NCBI GenBank assembly: GCA_965205995.1
Contig: OZ242200.1
Span: forward strand, 3,348,001-3,412,000
Direction: 5' to 3'
Origin: MPNO01 sp965205995
Lineage (GTDB): Bacteria; Pseudomonadota; Alphaproteobacteria; MPNO01
Length of the DNA: 64,000 nt
Shown: piece by piece, positions 45,291 to 54,459 of the stretch
Layout: each line of letters starts with the position of its first letter
Position numbering within the stretch: the stretch's first letter is position 1
Notes under the pieces: generated by a model
Seen by the model: the letters and a program-made list of their open reading frames with translations, nothing else
What the model was told of the DNA's origin: nothing
Database searches by the model: none
Translations under genes and position numbers: made by a program

Positions 45291-46268
45291 CTACTTGCCG
45301 ATCAGCGCCCGCAGCTTCTTGCCGACCACCGGGTCGCGCTTCTCCACCACATCCCATTGCGCGGTATAGGCGAGTTCGAGGAATTTCGCGGCATCGGCGT
45401 CGGGCAGCTTGAGCAGCTTCATCCCCTTTTCGCTGATCAGCTTGCCGCCGATCTCGCGGTCCTTCCTGCCCAGATCCGCCGACAGCTCGGTCTCCAGATG
45501 GATGGCCGCCTTGGTCAGCACGCCCTGCTGCTTGGCGTCCAGCTTCTTCCATTTGTCGAGATTGGTGCCGACGACGATGATCGGGTGGTAGAAGCCCGGC
45601 ACCAGCTTGTATTTGGAGACCTCGAACCAGCCCTGCGACATGACCTCGCTGTCGAGATTCGCATAGGCATCGACCGCGCCGCGCTCCATGGCGGTGAAGA
45701 TCTCGCGCCGCGGCATGTTGAGGGTCCTGGCGCCCAGCGCATCGAAGAACGCCTTGTAGGTGTTCGAGGTGCGCATCTTGAGACCCTTGAAGTCGGCGAG
45801 CGACTTGATCTCCTTGTTGGTGTAGATGTGGAAGACGATGTCGCCGCCATACATGCAGAGCAGCTGCATGTTGGCCTGCTTGGCGAACAGTTCCGCGAAG
45901 ATGTCCCAGGCGCCGTTCTTGCGCATCTCCGACGCGCTCTTGGTGGTGGGCGTGAACCCGGTCGCGAGCTTGACCAGGTTGGCCATATAGGCCGGCGGCG
46001 TCCCCGCGAGGTCGAGCAGCCCGGTCTTGACCGCGTTGCCGAGCTGGCGCGACGGAATCGCCTCGGGCCCCACGACCTGCCCGATCTGCACCAGGCCCTT
46101 GCCGTCGGCGTTGACCCTGGCGACGAACTTGTCGAAGGCCTGCCGGGTGAGGGACCCCTTGTTGCTGATGAAGTAGCCGGCCTTGAAGTTGACTTCGGCG
46201 GCTGTGGCGACGGTGGCGGCGCAGACGGCGCCGGCCGCCATCGCGGCGGCGATAAACGTCGATCTCAT
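45291..46268 (-). CDS. dctP: TRAP transporter substrate-binding protein (DctP)
   Basis: A 325-residue periplasmic receptor with the signal peptide MRSTFIAAAMAAGAVCAATV, cut near ATAA. The conserved Arg segment for the carboxylate is in LKMRTSNTYKAFFDALGA; GAVDAYANLDSEV matches the domain hinge area. First gene of the dctPQM operon, 72 bp before dctQ. Confidence 0.92.
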   Translation of the reverse strand: MRSTFIAAAMAAGAVCAATVATAAEVNFKAGYFISNKGSLTRQAFDKFVARVNADGKGLVQIGQVVGPEAIPSRQLGNAVKTGLLDLAGTPPAYMANLVKLATGFTPTTKSASEMRKNGAWDIFAELFAKQANMQLLCMYGGDIVFHIYTNKEIKSLADFKGLKMRTSNTYKAFFDALGARTLNMPRREIFTAMERGAVDAYANLDSEVMSQGWFEVSKYKLVPGFYHPIIVVGTNLDKWKKLDAKQQGVLTKAAIHLETELSADLGRKDREIGGKLISEKGMKLLKLPDADAAKFLELAYTAQWDVVEKRDPVVGKKLRALIGK

Positions 46269-46441
46269 TCATTCCTCCCCTGGGGCGGTTGCGGTGGCCC
46301 TCACGGTCGAAACGGTGCCCGATGCCGGAGTCGCTGTCAATCGACCCCGCCGGGCTGCCGGGTCCCCGGCAAGCAGGGATGCATTTGGGATGGAACCGCC
46401 GCGGCCCGCATGCAATTATGCCGCTTCTCACTTCACCTTTT

Positions 46442-47122
46442 ATGTCTTTGGATCGGGAGATTGAGCGCATGCTCAGATTTTCGGAAGAGGTCATGCTTCT
46501 CTTATTGAACGACAGCGGCGGGAAATTCGTCGACGTCCCGGCACCGTCGCTCGATTGCGCTCTCGCCGGCGCGGTTCTGATGGATCTGGCCATGGAGAAC
46601 CGGATCGATACCGATCCGCAGCGGCTGTTCGTCGTCGATCCGACGCCGCTCGGCGACGATCTGCTCGACCCGACGCTCGCCCGCATTGTCGGGTCCGCGG
46701 ACACGCATGACACCGCCCACTGGATCAGGACAGTCACCGACCAGGCCGACGACATCCACAACCGGTCCCTCGACCGGCTCATCGAGCGCGGCATCCTCAG
46801 GCGCGAAGAAGATCGCTTCATGTGGGTGTTCAAGTCGCGCCGTTACCCGATCATCGACAACAGCACCGTCCGGGAAGTAAAGCTCAGGCTGATGGGCGTG
46901 CTGTTCAGCGCCGACATTCCCGATGCGCGCGATACATTGCTGATTTCCCTGTCCGACGTTTGCGGCATTTTCTCAAGCCTGCTATCCAATGCCGAACTGG
47001 ATGCGGCCGCCGAGCGGATCGGACAGGTCCGCAAGCTGGATTTGCTGGGCCGGGAGGTCACCAACGCGGTACGGGAGATCGAAGCCTCCCTTGCCATGGC
47101 GGTAGCGATGCCGATGCACTGA
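46442..47122 (+). CDS. GOLPH3/GPP34-family protein
   Basis: A 226-residue, largely helical protein of the GPP34 family, better known from Golgi phosphoprotein 3. SEEVMLLLLNDSGGKFVD starts the domain, followed by LAGAVLMDLAMENRIDTD and SLDRLIERGILRREED. Bacterial members are of unknown role but bind membranes in eukaryotes through phosphoinositides. ATG 46442 is the start that best fits the family. It precedes a STAS-domain gene on the same strand by 88 bp, suggesting a link to regulation of a stress response (inference). Confidence 0.82.
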   Translation: MSLDREIERMLRFSEEVMLLLLNDSGGKFVDVPAPSLDCALAGAVLMDLAMENRIDTDPQRLFVVDPTPLGDDLLDPTLARIVGSADTHDTAHWIRTVTDQADDIHNRSLDRLIERGILRREEDRFMWVFKSRRYPIIDNSTVREVKLRLMGVLFSADIPDARDTLLISLSDVCGIFSSLLSNAELDAAAERIGQVRKLDLLGREVTNAVREIEASLAMAVAMPMH

Positions 47123-47210
47123 CGCGCGACGGCCCGGTCGGTCACGGGTTGTCCCGGCGGCCGCGCCACCAGGTACGACACACAGCGGACGCAGGTTGGA
47201 GAGCAAGACG

Positions 47211-47546
47211 ATGGATGTGATGACCGAACGTCAGGAAGGCGTTTTGACCGCCCAGGTTGGCGGCCGTATCGACGGCTCGAATGTCGCCCAGTTCGAGGAG
47301 GCGATCAGGACCGCGATCGAGGAGAGCGATCGCGCGGTGCTGATCGATTGCGAGAATCTCGGCTATATCAGCAGTGCGGGGCTGCGCGCCGTGCTGATGA
47401 CCGCCAAGAGCCTGTCGACCCGCAACGCCAAGTTCGCGCTGTGCTCGATGTCCGATCCGATCCGGGAAGTCTTCCAGATCAGCGGTTTCGACAAGATCGT
47501 CGCGATCCACCCGTCCAAGGCCGAAGCGCTCGCCTCCTTCGACTAG
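47211..47546 (+). CDS. STAS-domain anti-sigma factor antagonist
   Basis: A 111-residue single STAS domain (SpoIIAA type). The phosphorylatable Ser is in YISSAGLRAVL, typical of antagonists regulated by a partner kinase. LTAQVGGRIDGSNVAQFEEA is the first strand and helix. No anti-sigma kinase is in the window. ATG 47211 with GGAGAG upstream. Confidence 0.9.
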   Translation: MDVMTERQEGVLTAQVGGRIDGSNVAQFEEAIRTAIEESDRAVLIDCENLGYISSAGLRAVLMTAKSLSTRNAKFALCSMSDPIREVFQISGFDKIVAIHPSKAEALASFD

Positions 47547-47600
47547 TGACATAGCGGAGCTTGCCGGGGCCGGCCGGAGAGCGCATCGCGCCGCCGAAAG

Positions 47601-48590
47601 TCACGCGGGATCCGGCGCGGAGGGCAAGGCTGCGCATGCCCGGATGAATTCGGCGGCGGCACCGAGATACCAGGGCAACCGGCTTCCCTTGCCGTGAAAA
47701 CCGACATGGCCGCCGCCGGCCGTGACGACGATTTCAAGCGGCGGACGGGCGGCGATGGCGGGCGGCGGAACCCAGGGGTCGTCGTCGGCGTGCAGCAGCA
47801 GCGTGGGCACGCGCAACCCGTCGATGGCGCGCACCGGCGAGCATCGGGCGTAGTACCCGGCCGCGTCGCGGAACCCCGCCTGCCCTGCGGTAAACGCGTC
47901 GTCGAAATCGCGGATATGGCGCGCGCGCAGCAGCGCCTGGCGCACCGCTGCCGGCGCCCGCCGCCAGAGCGGTTCCGTCTCCTCCCGCAGCCGCGCGAGC
48001 AGCCATCGTTCGTAGACCCGGTTTCGCGGCCGGGCGATCCGGTCCGCCGCCGCCGCCAAATCGACCGGCGCCGAGACGGCGACCACCGCCCTGACGAACG
48101 GCGGCAGGTCGGGGGAGGAGGCGAGGCGGAGAGCGAGCGCGCCGCCCAGCGAAAAGCCGAGAATGGCGATGCCGCGTTCGCGGATGGCGGGGTCGAGCCG
48201 GGCGAGCGCCAGGCAGGCATCGGCAAGGTCCCGCACCCGGTCCATGTGGTAGTGGCCGCGGGCGAGCGACCGGCCGGGCGGCGAGCCCCTGAGGTTGAGG
48301 CGCAGCACCGCGGCGCCGTCCGCCAGCAAGGCGCCCGTCGATTGCAGCACGTGCCGGCTTGCCTCGCAGCCCGTCAGCCCGGGCACCAGGATCACCGCCG
48401 GCGCCGGACCGCTTGCCGCGTGGTAGCGGGCGACGAGCCGGTCCCCGCTGCCGTCGCCGAGCGCAATCTCGAAGCGCCTGCCGGATTCGGGCGGGATCCC
48501 CGGGAGCCTGCCGGGAAGCACGTTCCGTATCGTCTGGAGATCGGCCGTGACCCATGGCCAGCGCCGGCGGAAGGAGGGGTTCGGCGTCAT
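47601..48590 (-). CDS. YheT-like alpha/beta hydrolase
   Basis: A 329-residue hydrolase of the YheT/UPF0017 group. VILVPGLTGCEAS and LRLNLRGSPPG are the oxyanion and strand parts, the nucleophile is in ILGFSLGGAL, Asp in HADDDPWVP and His in AGGGHVGF. The N-terminus PWVTADLQTIRN is the family's usual opening. ATG 48590 rather than upstream starts. Esterase on acyl substrates, exact target unknown. Confidence 0.88.
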   Translation of the reverse strand: MTPNPSFRRRWPWVTADLQTIRNVLPGRLPGIPPESGRRFEIALGDGSGDRLVARYHAASGPAPAVILVPGLTGCEASRHVLQSTGALLADGAAVLRLNLRGSPPGRSLARGHYHMDRVRDLADACLALARLDPAIRERGIAILGFSLGGALALRLASSPDLPPFVRAVVAVSAPVDLAAAADRIARPRNRVYERWLLARLREETEPLWRRAPAAVRQALLRARHIRDFDDAFTAGQAGFRDAAGYYARCSPVRAIDGLRVPTLLLHADDDPWVPPPAIAARPPLEIVVTAGGGHVGFHGKGSRLPWYLGAAAEFIRACAALPSAPDPA

Positions 48591-48695
48591 CGGCGGACAG
48601 CAAACGCATTTTGCCGGGCTTTCCGCAAGCCTGCCGACGACGCAAGGCGGGCGGCAGGGCTGACCCCGGCGGCAAATCCGGGATAGTCTGGGGAC

Positions 48696-49388
48696 ATGTG
48701 CGGCCGTTTCGCCCAGTTCTCTTCGTGGCAGGAGATTCACGCGCTCCTCGGCCTGACCGGCCCGGCCGCGAACCTCCGGCCGCGCTACAACGTGGCGCCG
48801 GGCCAGGCTGTCGCGGCGGTGCGCATCGACGGGGACGGCCGCCGCCTTTCGATGCTGCGTTGGGGGCTGATCCCGTCATGGGCCAAGGAAGCGAATATCG
48901 GCTACAGGCTGATCAACGCCCGGTCGGAAACGGCGGGCGCGAAACCGGCATTCCGCGCCGCCATGCGCGCCCGCAGGTGCCTGATTCCGGCCGACGGGTT
49001 TTACGAATGGACGCGAAACGGCAAGGCCAGGCAGCCCTGGCTGATCGGGCCCGGGGACGGCGCGCCGTTCGTCTTCGCCGGGTTGTGGGAGCGCTGGACG
49101 GTGCCGCCGGGCGCGGCGCTCCGGGGATCGCTCGGCGAATTCGCCCCGGGCGAGGAGATCGAGACCTGCACCGTGCTCACCACCGCGGCGAACGAGGTCG
49201 TTTCCCGGGTCCATGACCGCATGCCGGCGATCCTGCCGCCGGAGGCGTTCGATGCCTGGCTCCGGGGCGGCGAGGTGCCGCTCGGCCCCTACCCGGCGGA
49301 AGGGATGGGCGTCCATCCGGTGAGCACCCTCGTCAACAAGCCCGCCAACGACGACCCGCGCTGCATCGAGCCGATCGCCGCCCCGTGA
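48696..49388 (+). CDS. SOS response-associated peptidase / abasic-site shield (SRAP, HMCES/YedK-like)
   Basis: A 230-residue SRAP protein. Cys2 in MCGRFAQF is the residue that crosslinks to abasic DNA. RPRYNVAPGQAV, RWGLIPSWAKEA, NARSETAGAKPAF and the His in VHDRMPAILP are all present. It protects abasic sites in single-stranded DNA. Divergent from the YheT-like gene with 105 bp between. Confidence 0.93.
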   Translation: MCGRFAQFSSWQEIHALLGLTGPAANLRPRYNVAPGQAVAAVRIDGDGRRLSMLRWGLIPSWAKEANIGYRLINARSETAGAKPAFRAAMRARRCLIPADGFYEWTRNGKARQPWLIGPGDGAPFVFAGLWERWTVPPGAALRGSLGEFAPGEEIETCTVLTTAANEVVSRVHDRMPAILPPEAFDAWLRGGEVPLGPYPAEGMGVHPVSTLVNKPANDDPRCIEPIAAP

Positions 49389-49389
49389 A

Positions 49390-49405
49390 GCCGGAAGAGT
49401 CCGGC
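49390..49405. terminator. Small hairpin between convergent genes
   Basis: GCCGGA and TCCGGC around AGAG, just after the SRAP stop and before the end of the converging 155-residue gene. Short stem, weak evidence. Confidence 0.3.
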
Positions 49406-49416
49406 GATGCCGGAGC

Positions 49417-49884
49417 TCAGGAGCGATAGCGCTCGGGCGGCTGCGGGTTGTTCGCCGGGTCGGTGTCGTGTTTCGCGATCCGCCTGACGGCCGCGCCCCC
49501 GGCCAGAGGCCGCAGCTCCGCTTCCAGGGCATCGGCCGTTTCGCCGGCATAGACCTCCTCGCCGTCGATGCGGACCGAGAACGACCTGGTGTATTTCGCC
49601 TTCTTGGCGGGCTGTTCGATCGTCGCCTTGGTCCAGGCGTATAGCGGGTAGCCGGCGATACCCCGCCGCTCCGCTTCCTCGCAATAGCCGACGAACGCAT
49701 CGTATTGGCAGACCAGCATCGCGCTGTGCCGGGCGAGGATGCGGTCGACCGGTTCGAGGGCCGGGTGGTCGGCCCCGCGGCGCGCCGCCTCGGCGGCCGC
49801 GTCCTCCAGCTCGACGCGGATCTGGTATTGCCATTGCCGGGCGTCCCGGGCGCCGGACTCGCGACCTGGCTCGGCCACCTGCAC
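49417..49884 (-). CDS. Hypothetical protein, 155 residues
   Basis: Starts at GTG 49884, with GCGGAG five to six bases upstream. The N-terminal half is helical (VELEDAAAEAARRGADHPAL, LVCQYDAFVGYCEEAERRG). A C-terminal strand-rich segment follows (SFSVRIDGEEVYAGETADALEAEL). I do not recognise the family. Codon use matches neighbours, so it looks like a resident gene. Stands alone, converging with SRAP. Confidence 0.6.
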   Translation of the reverse strand: MQVAEPGRESGARDARQWQYQIRVELEDAAAEAARRGADHPALEPVDRILARHSAMLVCQYDAFVGYCEEAERRGIAGYPLYAWTKATIEQPAKKAKYTRSFSVRIDGEEVYAGETADALEAELRPLAGGAAVRRIAKHDTDPANNPQPPERYRS

Positions 49885-50019
49885 GATCTCCGCTCTTTCC
49901 GTTTCAAGGTCTCCGCCGGTTGGCGACAGCGGCGGAGGACGCAGATATAGTACATGATCGGTCAATTGTAAGCGCGGGTCAGCGCTGACTTCGTCCAACC
50001 AAGTATCGGGACATGTCCG

Positions 50020-52503
50020 ATGAGATTTGGGTGCAAGAAGTATTTTGCCGTCGCAGTATTCGGAACCGCCCTCGGCGCGGCGGCGACCGGAGCGTTCGCC
50101 GGCGGCAAAGCACCGGCCGCCGCGCCGATGCGGCCGCTCGCCGTGATCGACCGGGCGGATATCGCCATGTCGGGGCTCGCCAATATCCGCGAATTGCTGC
50201 TCAGCCGGCAGGCATATAACGCCTTCGGGCTGCGTCGGCCCCTGGTGCTGGGGGCGGGCCGCGCCGCGATTCTCGTCGACGGGCGCCGCATCTCCGACAC
50301 CGCCATCGATCTCGACATGCTGCCGGTTTCCGCCATCGAGCGCATCGAGATCCTCGAGAAGGGAGTCGCCCGGCATGGCGGGCATGCCATCGCCGGGACC
50401 GTCAATATCGTGCTCCGGCGCGGCTTTGAGGGCGCCGAAGCCTCGGCCGCGGCCGCCCGGCCGGAGCTGAAGGGAGGCGGCGCCGGCCACGTCGGCGCCT
50501 TGTGGGGCGGCACGCTGGGGCGCGGCCGCCTGACGGTCGGCTTCGACCACATCGGACGTCAGGAAGTGCGCGACGCGGACCGCGGCTACAGCCGTGCCAG
50601 GTGGACACCCGGCGGCGCCTTCGCGGGGACGCAAGGGGTCTCGGACGGTGGCAACACCATCCTCTTCGTGCCCGCCGATGCCGATGCGGCCGTGGCCCGT
50701 CCTCTCGGCGATTGCGACGAGAGCGTCTACACCGGCGTCCTTTCCCACGCCCTCGGCAGCGGCTGCGGCTTCGCCTATGGCGATGTCAAATGGCTCGACG
50801 GCTATGAACGGCGTTCGCGCGAGAGCCTGTTCCTCCACGCCGAGCACCCGATCGGCGACGCCGCGGATGCCTATGTCGATGCCCGGATCGGGCAGGCGGA
50901 GACCGATTTCCGCTACGCGCCGTCTGTCGGAACTTTCTCCTTCACGCCCGAGGGCGATGTCAAAACGCGGCTGATCGACGGCGTCGACGGCCTGACCGCG
51001 GAGAACTTCCCCGATAGCGGCGCGGTCACCGTGGTCCACCGCTTTGTCGGCCACGGCAACCGGGACTGGCGGACGAAATACGACGACTCCGACGTCACGC
51101 TCGGCGTCCGCGGCAGGATTTCCGACGCTCTCGGCTACGACGCCCATGCGCGCTACTACCGGCACGAGGCTCGCGAAACCGGCGATACCTTCGTGAGCGA
51201 GAGCCTGGCCCGTGCGGCCATCGAGAACGGCGATTACGACATCGTCGATCCGCTTGCAGAGACCGAGCGCCATCGCGCGGCCATCCGCGACACCGGGCTT
51301 CGGCTGACCCACGACACCGGGACCGAATACGCGACCGCGGGGGCGGCGCTGGAGGGCGCCGCGTTCGAGATTCCCGGCGGCGCGATCCGGTGGATTGCGG
51401 GCGTCGAGGCGGCGCAGGAGGATTGGCGGGACGTTTACGATTACCGCGACGCGGGGAATATCGCGCACGCACCGACCGACGTGCTCGGCAGCGCCGGCAA
51501 CTCGGTTTCCGGCGAACGCCGGCGGTTGTCGGTTTTGGCGGAGGCTTCCCTGCCGCTGCTCAAGGGCTGGGATCTCGTCCTCGCGGGCCGCGGCGACGAT
51601 TACGACGATGTGGGCGAGGCTTTCTCCTGGCGGATCGCGAACAGCTACCGCCTGAACGATGTTGTGACCCTGCGCGCCTCCTGGAGCCGAAGCCGGACGC
51701 CGCCCGGTCTGCGCGCCCTGCACGCGCCGGAAACGCTGGACTATCCCTCGGTATGCGACACCACGCGGCCGGATTGCCGGTTCGAGCAGGTGGAACGCCG
51801 GAGCGTCGGCAACCCGAATCTCAGGCCGGACCGGGCGGAACGTTTCGGCGTCGGAGCCGCGGCGCGTTTGGGCGCGTTCTCGCTCGGCGCGGACTGGTTC
51901 AGGATCGGGATCGACGAGGAGCCGCGCCGGTTGTCTCCGCAATCCATCGTCGACCTCGAAGCTGCGGGAACCCTGCCGGCGGGCGTCGGCGTCGTGCGCG
52001 AGGGCGGACGGATCGCCCGGCTCGACAGCCCCTATATACAGAGCGGCGAGGTCGAGCTTACCGGCATCGCGATCCAGGCGGGCGCCGGCTGGGAAACCGA
52101 CTGGGCGAAGTTGGCGCTGGATGTCCGCGGTCTACGCACCACTCATTACAGGGTAAAAGTGGCCGGGCTGGTGCAGCCGGGCGACTATCCCCGCGACCGG
52201 GTCCACGCCACGCTGCGCGCCGGCCGCGGCGGCCTGGCGGCGAGCTGGACCGTTCATGCGGTTTCCGGTTTTGACAACGCGACGGATACGGGGCGCTGGG
52301 ACTCGTGGATCGGACACGATCTGGCGCTGCGCTGGCGGGGGGCGCTCGGGCTGAACGGGCTGGAAATCGTGGCCGGGGTCCTCAATGTCGGCAATCGCGG
52401 CCCGTCCACCAACCCGGCCGAACCCAACGCGCCGCTGTTGCGGCTGGACTCGGTTACCGGGCGCACGGTTTTCCTCAACGCCACCCTGGCGCTCGGCCCG
52501 TAG
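50020..52503 (+). CDS. TonB-dependent receptor
   Basis: An 827-residue outer-membrane receptor. A signal peptide (YFAVAVFGTALGAAATGAFA) precedes a plug domain: ELLLSRQAYNAFGL, ILVDGRRISDTAIDLDMLPV and IERIEILEKGVARHGGHAIAGTVNIVLRR. The barrel follows with alternating strands to the final TVFLNATLALG. A classical TonB box is not clear. It takes up a siderophore, vitamin or polymer fragment; no co-transport gene nearby. The start could be upstream of the signal peptide, but ATG 50020 is good. Confidence 0.88.
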   Translation: MRFGCKKYFAVAVFGTALGAAATGAFAGGKAPAAAPMRPLAVIDRADIAMSGLANIRELLLSRQAYNAFGLRRPLVLGAGRAAILVDGRRISDTAIDLDMLPVSAIERIEILEKGVARHGGHAIAGTVNIVLRRGFEGAEASAAAARPELKGGGAGHVGALWGGTLGRGRLTVGFDHIGRQEVRDADRGYSRARWTPGGAFAGTQGVSDGGNTILFVPADADAAVARPLGDCDESVYTGVLSHALGSGCGFAYGDVKWLDGYERRSRESLFLHAEHPIGDAADAYVDARIGQAETDFRYAPSVGTFSFTPEGDVKTRLIDGVDGLTAENFPDSGAVTVVHRFVGHGNRDWRTKYDDSDVTLGVRGRISDALGYDAHARYYRHEARETGDTFVSESLARAAIENGDYDIVDPLAETERHRAAIRDTGLRLTHDTGTEYATAGAALEGAAFEIPGGAIRWIAGVEAAQEDWRDVYDYRDAGNIAHAPTDVLGSAGNSVSGERRRLSVLAEASLPLLKGWDLVLAGRGDDYDDVGEAFSWRIANSYRLNDVVTLRASWSRSRTPPGLRALHAPETLDYPSVCDTTRPDCRFEQVERRSVGNPNLRPDRAERFGVGAAARLGAFSLGADWFRIGIDEEPRRLSPQSIVDLEAAGTLPAGVGVVREGGRIARLDSPYIQSGEVELTGIAIQAGAGWETDWAKLALDVRGLRTTHYRVKVAGLVQPGDYPRDRVHATLRAGRGGLAASWTVHAVSGFDNATDTGRWDSWIGHDLALRWRGALGLNGLEIVAGVLNVGNRGPSTNPAEPNAPLLRLDSVTGRTVFLNATLALGP

Positions 52504-52511
52504 CCCGGATT

Positions 52512-53312
52512 TCAGGCCGCGGGGAAAATGTTGCCGGCGGCGTCCGGATCGACGCCGCCGGCGGGAACCGGCTTCGTCGGGCCCCACATGCGATATTCGG
52601 CCGGCGGCGCCGAACTGCGGAAGGCGGGCCGTTCCGTCATCCGTCGGTACCACGCGCCGACCGCCGGCAGATCGCGCCACAGCCGGGCGAGGTCGAGATG
52701 CTCCACCCGGTCGAGGATGGGCGCCACGCAGATGTCGGCGAGCGAATACGCCCGGCCGCAGATCCATGGCCCGCCGCTGCTGCGCAGGGTTTCCTCCAGA
52801 TGCGTCATGTGCCAGTTGAACCTGGTCGCGGCGGCGTCGACCGCGGCCAGATCCGGCGGACCGGAAACGCGTCTGAGGTAATGCTGCGCGCGCTCCTGGT
52901 CGGGATGGCGCGATGACCATTCCCGCAACCGGTCGATGCCGAAACCCTGGCTTCGCAGCTTCATCATCAGGTTGAAGCTGAGCGTCACGACAAGGGGAAA
53001 CAGGTATTCGCCTTCCTCCGCGATCCACTCGCGCATGACGACGCGCGCCCCGGGGTCCTGCGGCTGCAGCGACGGTCCGGCAAGCGTCTCATCGAGATAG
53101 AAGGCGATATCCGAGGACTGGATGACCGGCCTCCCGTCATGCACCAGGGTGGGAACCCGATAGTGGCGGTTCAGCTTGCGATAGTCGGGCTGGAAATGCT
53201 CGAACCGGTGCGTGGCGATGTAGCGCTCGGCCCAGTCCACCCCCTTTTCGGCCAGCACGATCCGCACCTTGAAGCAGCAGGGGGAATCCCAGAAATGATA
53301 GAGCTCGATCAT
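52512..53312 (-). CDS. Glutathione S-transferase family protein
   Basis: A 266-residue GST. The N-terminal thioredoxin-like domain is IELYHFWDSPCCFKVRIVLAEKG with Ser/Cys in the catalytic position, then VPTLVHDGRPVIQSSDIAFYLDE. The C-terminal helical domain holds YSLADICVAPILDRVE, the N-capping motif. The middle is longer than in small GSTs. Substrate unknown. Confidence 0.85.
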   Translation of the reverse strand: MIELYHFWDSPCCFKVRIVLAEKGVDWAERYIATHRFEHFQPDYRKLNRHYRVPTLVHDGRPVIQSSDIAFYLDETLAGPSLQPQDPGARVVMREWIAEEGEYLFPLVVTLSFNLMMKLRSQGFGIDRLREWSSRHPDQERAQHYLRRVSGPPDLAAVDAAATRFNWHMTHLEETLRSSGGPWICGRAYSLADICVAPILDRVEHLDLARLWRDLPAVGAWYRRMTERPAFRSSAPPAEYRMWGPTKPVPAGGVDPDAAGNIFPAA

Positions 53313-53371
53313 CTGCCGCCTCCCGTCCCCGCCGGTTCCGCAGCCTGGCCCGGACAGCGCGCGAGGCTCGG

Positions 53372-54061
53372 CTAGGGCGTCTGCAGCGCGCGGAGCAGGG
53401 CGGCGGCGGCCGGGTTGGTGAATTCGCGTCCGAGCACGATCTTCCGCGCCGTCGCTCCGGGACCGTAATAGGCGCGGTTGCGCTCCTTGTCCTCGACGGC
53501 GATCGAACCCTCGAACGAGGCGCCCAAAAAGGCGCCGCGCGACAGCGCGTAGGAATAGATGTCGGCGCGGAGATTGATCGCCGTCGACCCTTCGTAGCCG
53601 ATCCCGAACGGGCCGGCGGCGACGGAGGCGTCGGCGCCCAGCTTGACGGTCGCATCGAGCATCGTGTCCAGCGTCCTGTGCGACATGATCAGGAACATGA
53701 CCTCGGAGTCCTGGAACCCGACCTGCAGCCCGAAGCTGCCCGAGCCGATGTCGTAGAAGGCGGGATTGCTCCAATTGCCCGCCTTGTCGCGCGCAAGCAG
53801 GACTCCGCTCCCGCCTTCGCCGCCGATCAGAAAGCCCGCCTTGAGCAGGCTGGGGACGATCAGCACCGCCTTCGCTTTCCCGAGAAGGCCCGGAAGCGGC
53901 TTGAGCTCGGGATTGCGGAGCATCTTCTCGACCGTGTGGCGCGCCTTGTCGACCAGTGCCTGCGGGTTGGCCGCCGCCGGTACCGGAACCGCCGCAACCG
54001 TCAGGAAAACAGCCGCCGCCAGCGCCGTGCCAGCGGTTCTCCGGGTCAGGTGTGTACGCAT
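53372..54061 (-). CDS. SYLF-domain (YSC84-like) lipid-binding protein, exported
   Basis: A 229-residue protein with a signal peptide (AGTALAAAVFLTVAAVPVPAAA). The SYLF domain follows: KAVLIVPSLLKAGFLIGGEGGSGVLLARD, with SGSFGLQVGFQDSEVMFLIMS and AGPFGIGYEGSTAINLRADIYSYALSRG. Such domains bind phosphoinositides or lipids; in bacteria they are periplasmic. ATG 54061 with GGAGA upstream. Confidence 0.9.
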   Translation of the reverse strand: MRTHLTRRTAGTALAAAVFLTVAAVPVPAAANPQALVDKARHTVEKMLRNPELKPLPGLLGKAKAVLIVPSLLKAGFLIGGEGGSGVLLARDKAGNWSNPAFYDIGSGSFGLQVGFQDSEVMFLIMSHRTLDTMLDATVKLGADASVAAGPFGIGYEGSTAINLRADIYSYALSRGAFLGASFEGSIAVEDKERNRAYYGPGATARKIVLGREFTNPAAAALLRALQTP

Positions 54062-54315
54062 CGAAATCTCCGGCGGAACGGGGATTGGCGGGTTCGCTCC
54101 CCTACGCCGATAAGATGGGCGATCTTCGCCGGTTTGCAAGAATCGCGCGCCGTCCCGCCCCCCGATGCCAGCGCGACCCTCTGGAAAGACTATAAGAAAA
54201 ACTTATTAATAGGATGATTAATCAGTATTAGAAATTATTCTAGGTGTCGGCGAAACTGCAATCTGACGTTGAGGTTCGGATCAGTTCACCTACTTGTGAG
54301 TAAGGAGAAGCTGCG

Positions 54316-54438
54316 ATGATTGAAGAGGCAAGGCAGGAGGCTCGACCTCCCGAAAGGAGACGCCGGCCCTCGTCGGCGCCGAGGCGGATGAAACCTTCGG
54401 CCGGAACGGCCGGAACGGAGCGAGAAATCAGAGAGTAG
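54316..54438 (+). CDS. Small basic leader peptide upstream of regA-like gene
   Basis: A 40-codon frame with an ideal AAGGAG eight to nine bases before ATG 54316. The product is very basic (PPERRRRPSSAPRRMKPSAG) with acidic ends. It sits in the 400-bp leader between an AT-rich tract (54186-54245, likely promoter) and the response regulator gene 21 bp downstream. It could be a translated leader or a small protein. Confidence 0.5.
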   Translation: MIEEARQEARPPERRRRPSSAPRRMKPSAGTAGTEREIRE

Positions 54439-54459
54439 TTCACGAAGGGAGAAATTGAG

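Noticed and set aside
43290..46508. Very long plus-strand reading frame of over 1000 codons
   Set aside because: It is antisense to dctM, dctQ and dctP, has a composition dominated by His, Arg, Asp and Gln, and arises from GC-rich third positions.
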